Shown one piece after another: positions 59,590 to 64,000 of a DNA stretch of 64,000 nt. The first letter of the stretch is position 1; every line of letters begins with the position of its first letter. Origin of the DNA: a virus; the IMG/VR virus record IMGVR_UViG_3300046328_001165, positions 28,684 through 92,683 of that record, one strand, 5' to 3'. The notes beneath the pieces are model-generated. The model made no database searches. It was not told the DNA's origin and worked only from the letters and a program-made list of their open reading frames with translations. The translations under genes were made by a program, and so were the position numbers.

Positions 59590-60000
59590 TCATGGTTCTT
59601 GCTCCCCTAACAATCGCTGCACAGGCAGCTCGTCAGAAAAATGGATATACAGCTTGGCGATCGTCAACTGTGTGACGGCGCAGAAATCGCCGCCATCGAC
59701 CACGCAGATGTATTTGTTCTCGACAAGCCAACGGAAGGCGGTCGAGTTTTCAGCCAGTCCCGCCCCCCCATCAGGTTTGAGGTTAATTAGCGAGGTTAGA
59801 TTCCCATAACTTCTCCAGTTCGCAACCATCTGGCAGATGGTTTGGCGGACAATATGCTCTTTCTCGGCAGCCTGTCCTGTGCCGCTAAAGAGGGACATGT
59901 ACTCACCAGACGATCGCTCGGAAAGCCAAGTCAGGAAATTGAGAGTTTCAGGAATAGGTCTCTCAATGGAGGTCTTTTGAATTTTTGATAGTTGTGTCAT
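59590..60000 (-). CDS. Unknown protein, possibly read through a TGA
   Basis: 136 aa, ATG 60000. Ends 'QRLLGEQEP' at TGA 59590-59592. The same frame then stays open for 29 residues (…CGKIYPNQLAAGQYKIYL…) to TAA 59500, ahead of the next gene's ribosome site. If TGA were Trp the protein would be 166 aa. The extension is protein-like but unproved. Helical N-terminus; unknown function. Confidence 0.6.
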   Translation of the reverse strand: MTQLSKIQKTSIERPIPETLNFLTWLSERSSGEYMSLFSGTGQAAEKEHIVRQTICQMVANWRSYGNLTSLINLKPDGGAGLAENSTAFRWLVENKYICVVDGGDFCAVTQLTIAKLYIHFSDELPVQRLLGEQEP

Positions 60001-60002
60001 GG

Positions 60003-60179
60003 TTAGATCCTTAAATCGTCAGAATTTGTGCCAGTTACTACTCTTAAACTGTCAAAGTAGTCAAGAGGGTCTTGTTTATTGTTTACAAGCCTTTGGAACA
60101 ACCCGACATAGGCAATCCATTGCTCTCGTGAAACTTTAGACCTGTTCACGAACTGGGACGCATAGAATTTCCCGTCCAA
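60003..60179 (-). CDS. Small protein, 58 aa, TTG start
   Basis: TTG 60179 lies seven nt after AAGGAGG, the only start with such a site here; ends TAA 60003, three nt before the next gene's ATG. MDGKFYASQFVNRSKVS then 'EQWIAYVGLFQRLVNN'. A helical small protein. Fills the 60001-60203 gap. Confidence 0.6.
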   Translation of the reverse strand: MDGKFYASQFVNRSKVSREQWIAYVGLFQRLVNNKQDPLDYFDSLRVVTGTNSDDLRI

Positions 60180-60203
60180 AATAACCTCCTTGTGGTTACT
60201 AAA

Positions 60204-60587
60204 CTAATTTTGCTCGTCGTCCAAGGTTTCCATAATCCCTTGGATCGTCATGTCCGTGACGATCGCTGCGATCGCTTCTAAACGCTTTGGCAATCCATAG
60301 ACGACTGTGGGGATACCAACATCTATAGATGGAGGAGTGTCGCGATCTCCTCCGTCATAGACCATTGGAAACAGGGTGTATCGGGTAGTCTCGACAGATA
60401 TGTTTCGAGTGATAATCCCTACACACTCCTCTTCCACAGTGACGTTAGAGAACCAAATCTCTAAGCCGAGGTTGTCAAGAACTAGGACATTCTCATCCCC
60501 TCCCTCCTCGTTTTCACGGAGACCGTCATCCGTGATGGAGCAAGGATGCTTGAGGCTTTCGAGTAGTTTGGCGATCGCTGCTAGAGT
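60204..60587 (-). pseudogene. Open frame without a canonical start
   Basis: From the stop at 60588 to TAG 60204 the frame gives a protein-like sequence ('LAAIAKLLESLKHPCSIT', 'NVLVLDNLGLEIWFSNVT', 'IITRNISVETTRYTLFP'). No ATG, GTG or TTG occurs before GTG 60437, which lies inside a strand and would remove 50 residues. The start was probably lost. If translated from 60437 it is 77 aa. Unknown family. Confidence 0.45.
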
Positions 60588-60604
60588 TTAATGTTTTGAA
60601 TAAA

Positions 60605-60709
60605 TCATTTGCTATAACGAAGTTTAGGGTAAAGTTCAGCGGCTTTCTTCTTCATTGATTCAGGTATGGGGTAGTTATCGCCATCCTCCTCGTCAATGTT
60701 TTTGCACAT
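60605..60709 (-). CDS. Possible 34-aa protein
   Basis: ATG 60709, weak ribosome site, TGA 60605. MCKNIDEEDGDNYPIP then 'KKKAAELYPKLRYSK'. The frame is open further upstream with no start, so a longer gene may have been lost. Evidence is composition only. Confidence 0.35.
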   Translation of the reverse strand: MCKNIDEEDGDNYPIPESMKKKAAELYPKLRYSK

Positions 60710-60756
60710 TTCGCCAGATATAGAGAGGGTAAGCAGTTTTAAGAAAGCTAGCTTTC

Positions 60757-60802
60757 TTTTGTGGCACTATTGTAGCAAGTTTGCGCCAATACCGCCACAA
60801 GA
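60757..60802. promoter_or_regulatory. Inverted pair of TTTTGTGG elements plus an 18-bp palindrome beside it
   Basis: TTTTGTGGCACTATT (plus, 60757) faces TCTTGTGGCGGTATT (minus, 60788-60802), 16 nt between. Overlapping its left end (60741-60758) is the palindrome AAGAAAGCTAGCTTTCTT. The region has no gene. Possible two-site operator. Confidence 0.4.
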
Positions 60803-60803
60803 A

Positions 60804-61268
60804 TTAGTCCATGCAGTGACCACGCTGTATGGGGCATGGCATCCGCTTGTGGCGATCGCTTCTTAACTCGAACTCGCGGTTGTCCACGACCCCGAAAGGT
60901 GCGACATAACGCCCTGCTAGTCTTTGGTTTGAATATTCTCCGTAATTCTGGCTATTCACTTCCAGTCGCCCCGCGTCCCATACGGAGCACAAAAACTCCC
61001 ACCCTTTTTGGGTTAGCGGAGAAAGTCCACCGCCCTTGCCGATAAGGATGTCGGCGTTTTTCTCGCTATATTTAGAGCAAGAGCACCCAGACTCTTTTAT
61101 GAAAGCCTCCAAGGGGCTTTCTCCGCCCGAATACTCTGGCGAGTATTCAGACAGGTTCGCGCATCCGTCCTCGCGCTGGACAACCAAACCACTTGCGTAA
61201 TTTTGATTAAAACTGTCTTGCAGTTTTTGGGTTAGGGTTAACCCCTCAGTTCTCACTTTAAAAGCCAT
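60804..61268 (-). CDS. Unknown protein
   Basis: 154 aa, ATG 61268 after GGAGATTTTTT. Ser/Gly-rich with five Cys (DGCANLSEYSPEYSGGES, GCSCSKYSE) and a C-terminal basic 'RSDRHKRMPCPIQRGHC'. Unknown. Confidence 0.6.
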   Translation of the reverse strand: MAFKVRTEGLTLTQKLQDSFNQNYASGLVVQREDGCANLSEYSPEYSGGESPLEAFIKESGCSCSKYSEKNADILIGKGGGLSPLTQKGWEFLCSVWDAGRLEVNSQNYGEYSNQRLAGRYVAPFGVVDNREFELRSDRHKRMPCPIQRGHCMD

Positions 61269-61333
61269 AAAAAATCTCCAAATATCTTGTAACTAACGCC
61301 CCTTATGGTACATGGGGAATAAACCAAAGTCCA

Positions 61334-61426
61334 ATGAATAAAGATATCCAGCAAAACCCTACAAACGTTAGCCAGAGCTATTTTGAGGGCTTTGCTAGAT
61401 ATTGCTATAACCTTGGCAGAAGTTAG
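61334..61426 (+). CDS. Doubtful 30-aa plus-strand ORF
   Basis: MNKDIQQNPTNVSQSYFEGFA… ends at TAG 61426, overlapping the minus gene by four bases. It has protein-like composition but is alone on the plus strand and has no clear ribosome site. The rest of the 61269-61422 gap shows nothing else. Confidence 0.25.
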   Translation: MNKDIQQNPTNVSQSYFEGFARYCYNLGRS

Positions 61427-61764
61427 GCGTAATGCTTAACCTCGGCTGGCGTAAAGCCTGGTCTAGAGTTTTTAAACTTGTCGAACAAGGGAAGCTTTTC
61501 AGTCCATCGGCTAAGAAGTGCGTAGGGAACGTGGGTAAACAAGCCGCCACCTGAATGATGCTCGTCAAACTCGATCGCCATACCATCAGGCATATCGCCC
61601 GAAATAATCATAACTTCAAAAGACCCACCGCCCTTGACAGTGCAATCACAGTAGTGATCTGGTGATTGCTGCACAGATAGCGTCACACCTTTGAGCTTTA
61701 AGGCGATCTCGTTCCTGCTTGCTCTGGGAAAGCAGCATTTTGAGTAGTAATCGTAAAAAGTCAC
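61423..61764 (-). CDS. Unknown protein
   Basis: 113 aa, ATG 61764 after GGAGATTTTCG. 'CCFPRASRNEIALKLKGVT', 'CDCTVKGGGSFEVMIISGD', 'AIEFDEHHSGGGLFTHVP'; strands with Cys pairs. Unknown. Confidence 0.6.
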   Translation of the reverse strand: MTFYDYYSKCCFPRASRNEIALKLKGVTLSVQQSPDHYCDCTVKGGGSFEVMIISGDMPDGMAIEFDEHHSGGGLFTHVPYALLSRWTEKLPLFDKFKNSRPGFTPAEVKHYA

Positions 61765-61820
61765 AACGAAAATCTCCAGAGTAAACCGCCGATGATCTAC
61801 GCCTCGGCAACAGCAAAAGA

Positions 61821-61859
61821 TAACCCGATCACATCTTGGGTAAAGTGGCGATCGGGTTA
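61821..61859 (-). terminator. Stem-loop with TAACCCGATC arms
   Basis: A 10-bp stem (TAACCCGATC/GATCGGGTTA) with a 19-nt loop lies 8 nt after the stop of the minus gene 61867, followed on the minus strand by ATCTTTTG. One of three stem-loops with the AACCCGATC arm. Confidence 0.6.
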
Positions 61860-61866
61860 GCGGTGG

Positions 61867-62184
61867 TTATGTTGGCAGATACCGAACTCTCACGCGAGAG
61901 GATATCTGTTTGGTTTTGCCAGAGATCGCTATCTTGATAAACGGTTTATCGGATAGGCGATCGCGCAAGTCTTCGCACTGGGATTTTGTACCCCTAAAAA
62001 GACAATAATCCCCCTTAAAGGAAGTGAGAATATAGTCTTTTTTACCTAGCGCATCCCTCACGCTAGGCGGAACTAAAATGTCTCGATCCTTGTAATGATC
62101 GGGCATATTATCCCTCTGGGTTTCTTGCCAAAGGGAGAGTAGTTCTGGGGCGTATTGCTCCAGCCACTCCTGATCTATAAGCAC
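61867..62184 (-). CDS. Unknown protein
   Basis: 105 aa from GTG 62184 next to AGAGGAG. 'VPPSVRDALGKKDYILTSF' and 'DKPFIKIAISGKTKQISSR'; mixed alpha/beta, basic C-terminus. Unknown. Confidence 0.6.
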   Translation of the reverse strand: MLIDQEWLEQYAPELLSLWQETQRDNMPDHYKDRDILVPPSVRDALGKKDYILTSFKGDYCLFRGTKSQCEDLRDRLSDKPFIKIAISGKTKQISSRVRVRYLPT

Positions 62185-62237
62185 CTCCTCTTTGTTGATC
62201 TACTTGTTACAGCGCCGATCGGGTAGGCGCATCACTA

Positions 62238-63161
62238 CTACAGGTAAGGGTGAGGCGCAACGATCGCGCCGTCAAGATCCTTAATGTCCACAATCGCGGG
62301 GTAGCCGATCTTGCCCTTCTCGCGGTATGCGAGCGAGTGTTTCGCATAGTTAACGCGACACTCGGCGAGAGTACCCTCAAAGAGTACTTTGGTGAAGTAG
62401 GTAGTCTTGCCAGTCTTTTTGGCTGTGCGGGGCAAGGATACAACGATCCTATGGATCTCTTCGTGGTTTTTGTGGGCGATCGCCTTCTCGCCTATGGCGG
62501 CGAGTTCCTGTCTATAAGCGCGGCGACACTCTGCCAGCGTACCTGTAACCTCACGATCGCCGCATTCCATAGTGTAAGTTTTGTCTGTAGCGATCGCGCC
62601 CGTGGGCGGTTTTAAAGGCGCGATCGGCTCACCCGCAGGGGACAAAATAGATAGATCTGCCCTGTCAAAGCACAGATCTATCTTATTCACTTTAATTTTG
62701 ATCGGCTTGGAGTTGCGATCGCGGTACATTTGCGAGATCTCCTCATGCGTACCCATAGCGATCGCGTATTGCCCCGATAGGACTAACTTAAACCCGCGAT
62801 CAGGCTTGTGAAAGCCTAAAAACCGCACTAGGATGATCTCGCGATCGTGATCATCCATAGTGGCGTAGTTTTGATCTAAGTACTCGATCCCCTTACCGTA
62901 GGAGATAATATGCTTCATTTCTTGGGCGATCGCGCCAAGATCCCGCATTTTTAAAGAGAATGTCTTTGCGACGGCGATCGGCTTTGCGGTTCTATTTTCC
63001 GCTATGACTTGCGGGAGGGCAATTTTATTGCCACTCCTAGACATAGCTAGGTTAGATGTATTATGTTTGGCGCAATGCTTTGCGCTAAACATCTTGCAGG
63101 CGTACTCACTGCCCGAAAATAATTTTTTGCCAGCCGTATTGAATACTGAAAAAGTAGCCAT
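62238..63161 (-). CDS. Unknown 307-aa protein with internal repeats
   Basis: Start ATG 63161 (GATAGGATCAAT upstream); the longer frame begins in the terminator and is rejected. The second half holds three units on the plan 'GTxxExxxxYR': 'MGTHEEISQMYRDRNSK', 'TGTLAECRRAYRQELAA', 'EGTLAECRVNYAKHSLAY'. Before them lie basic, Cys/His-containing helices (CKMFSAKHCAKHNTS). No family recognised. Confidence 0.65.
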   Translation of the reverse strand: MATFSVFNTAGKKLFSGSEYACKMFSAKHCAKHNTSNLAMSRSGNKIALPQVIAENRTAKPIAVAKTFSLKMRDLGAIAQEMKHIISYGKGIEYLDQNYATMDDHDREIILVRFLGFHKPDRGFKLVLSGQYAIAMGTHEEISQMYRDRNSKPIKIKVNKIDLCFDRADLSILSPAGEPIAPLKPPTGAIATDKTYTMECGDREVTGTLAECRRAYRQELAAIGEKAIAHKNHEEIHRIVVSLPRTAKKTGKTTYFTKVLFEGTLAECRVNYAKHSLAYREKGKIGYPAIVDIKDLDGAIVAPHPYL

Positions 63162-63237
63162 ATTGATCCTATCGGCGATCCCGCCGATCCTATAGTTGAT
63201 AAAGTTGATAAAATTGGACAAAAAAAACCACAAAAAA

Positions 63238-63286
63238 CAGCCAATAAAAAACCCGATCGGGCGGCGATCGGGTTTTTTATTGGCTG
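63238..63286 (-). terminator. Strong terminator with 22-bp stem
   Basis: Arms CAGCCAATAAAAAACCCGAT+CG and complement are perfect over 22 bp with loop GGCGG; followed on the minus strand by TTTTTT. It ends the 63298-63720 gene. Shares the AACCCGATCG core with the stem-loops at 61821 and 63752. Confidence 0.9.
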
Positions 63287-63297
63287 TTAGCAAAAAA

Positions 63298-63720
63298 TTA
63301 GAAAATTTCTATATCTAATCTGTAACCGTATTTAGATAAATATCGTGCTAATCTTCTTAAAAAGTCTTTAGGTTTTAAAACCGCTTTACTAGCGATATCT
63401 GTAGGAAGATAGGAAGTGGTAAAGTTGGCAGTCTTGTCATAGTTCAAGATTGCTATGCATAAACGTTTAATCTTGCCATCGATCGAAAATTCGATATAAC
63501 AATAATTACCCAAAATATAACAAAGCGCTTTACCTATAGCGCTTTGCGTCTCAAACCTATTCTTGTCTATAGCAGACATTAAGACGGGCTTTGTAGTTGA
63601 TAGCCTATCTTTACCTGCAACGATATCACCATGAATGATCGACTTATAGTCAGCTTTTTTAAATCTGTCTTGTCTTTCTCCAGTGTTTGGATTGATTTTA
63701 TTTTTATGTTTGTTTGCCAT
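63298..63720 (-). CDS. Unknown basic protein
   Basis: 140 aa, ATG 63720. Lys/Asn-rich N-terminus (HKNKINPNTGERQDRFKKA), then 'IGKALCYILGNYCYIEFSID' and 'PKDFLRRLARYLSKYGYRL'. The composition is more A/T-rich than its neighbours, suggesting separate origin. Bounded on both sides by AACCCGATCG terminators, so it forms its own transcription unit. Confidence 0.65.
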   Translation of the reverse strand: MANKHKNKINPNTGERQDRFKKADYKSIIHGDIVAGKDRLSTTKPVLMSAIDKNRFETQSAIGKALCYILGNYCYIEFSIDGKIKRLCIAILNYDKTANFTTSYLPTDIASKAVLKPKDFLRRLARYLSKYGYRLDIEIF

Positions 63721-63751
63721 ACTCTTTAATTTTTTATAGGGTTAAAAATAA

Positions 63752-63789
63752 AATAACCCGATCGCCGTAGAGTAGGCGATCGGGTTATT
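63752..63789 (-). terminator. Stem-loop with AATAACCCGATCGCC arms
   Basis: A 15-bp perfect stem with an 8-nt loop (GTAGAGTA) lies just downstream of the KNGTA-repeat gene. Third member of the AACCCGATCG stem-loop family. Confidence 0.85.
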
Positions 63790-63794
63790 GTTAG

Positions 63795-64000
63795 TTACGC
63801 TACAATGTCAGCAGTAACTAGCTCTGTAGCTGTGCCATTCTTGGCTGTGCCATTCTTGGCTGTGCCATTCTTGGCTGTGCCATTCTTGGCTGTGCCATTC
63901 TTGGCTGTGCCATTCTTGGCTGTGCCATTCTTGGCTGTGCCATTCTTGGCTGTGCCATTCTTGGCTGTGCCATTCTTGGCTGTGCCATTCTTGGCTGTGC
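63795..64000 (-). CDS. 3' end of a gene with KNGTA pentapeptide repeats (cut by window edge)
   Basis: The minus frame runs from the window edge to TAA 63795-63797. It encodes repeated K-N-G-T-A, then 'TATELVTADIVA' before the stop. The 68 visible residues are almost only repeats; the gene's N-terminal function is not visible. A flexible linker or tail is likely. The stop is 5 nt before the terminator stem. Confidence 0.6.
   Translation of the reverse strand, partial: TAKNGTAKNGTAKNGTAKNGTAKNGTAKNGTAKNGTAKNGTAKNGTAKNGTAKNGTATELVTADIVA
63830..64000 (-). repeat. Perfect 15-bp tandem repeat, over 11 copies
   Basis: Unit TGTGCCATTCTTGGC (plus strand) repeats without a mismatch to the window edge, so the array is longer than seen. 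Fifteen bases keep frame, so slippage changes only the number of KNGTA units. Confidence 0.95.

Noticed and set aside
57478-59592. Change of genetic code (TGA read as Trp throughout)
   Set aside because: Many genes in the block end at TGA in ATGA overlaps or just before another start, so TGA is a working stop.
63162-63293. Hydrophobic N-terminal extension of the 307-aa protein (IGFFIGCFLWFF)
   Set aside because: It is encoded by the terminator hairpin and its T-runs; ATG 63161 has a ribosome site.
63830-64000. CRISPR array
   Set aside because: Units are 15 bp and contiguous with no spacers, and they encode KNGTA in frame.

Overview
The window is a piece of a tailed-phage (or prophage) genome whose host is almost certainly a cyanobacterium. 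The octamer GCGATCGC (HIP1), a hallmark of cyanobacterial chromosomes, recurs throughout, often inside coding sequence. No ribosomal, tRNA, CRISPR, integrase, terminase, portal or clear lysis gene was found, so the DNA-packaging and replication genes must lie outside the window.

Layout. (1) 1-1453, minus strand: a regulatory block with a ParB/Srx-like gene cut by the window edge, a small HicB-like protein and a large Xre-type regulator. (2) 1546-7502, plus strand: two DUF2591-like genes, then the head cassette: DUF2213 prohead protease/scaffold, Gp24-like cement protein, DUF2184 major capsid protein, two unknown head genes and a DUF4054 head-completion protein. (3) 7593-15498: an unusual set of modular proteins. 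They share a short N-terminal segment, a 'VPAQNGRKAYSY' motif, a four-cysteine motif and Gly/Ala-rich hydrophobic helices. One carries two tandem alpha/beta-hydrolase-like domains. One member lies on the minus strand and is split over three frames at two poly-A tracts. (4) 15545-36403, plus strand: a very large tape-measure protein (2923 aa, which implies a siphovirus-like tail of roughly 0.4 micrometre), a four-domain tail protein, tail-tip/hub proteins, fibres (including LamG-like and Gp80-like proteins), and last a single-domain homologue of the four-domain protein. Intrinsic terminators follow many of these genes, and a 25-bp-arm bidirectional terminator at 36410-36460 closes the structural region.

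(5) 36451-64000, minus strand (one doubtful plus ORF): about 65 small genes, tightly packed with ATGA/TAATG overlaps and good Shine-Dalgarno sites. Nearly all are unknown, many are acidic. The only confident assignment is an ArdA-type antirestriction protein (45058-45525). Tandem paralogue sets (three genes at 41.6-42.7 kb, four at 48.7-49.9 kb) show local duplication. The block looks like a host-takeover/anti-defence cargo. At least six genes are disrupted (homopolymer frameshifts, in-frame TGA or TAA, a missing start), which means either decay or assembly error. The right edge (63795-64000) is the 3' end of a gene carrying more than eleven identical 15-bp units (KNGTA pentapeptides).

The best candidate for an undescribed system is the modular Cys-motif cluster between head and tail genes, which I interpret (inference) as virion-packaged, possibly ejected, proteins sharing a targeting module. 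Other signals include a 15-bp TTTTGTGG-type intergenic element and a family of stem-loops with an AACCCGATCG arm. Except where an entry says otherwise, functions come from recognising family patterns by eye; no database search was run.
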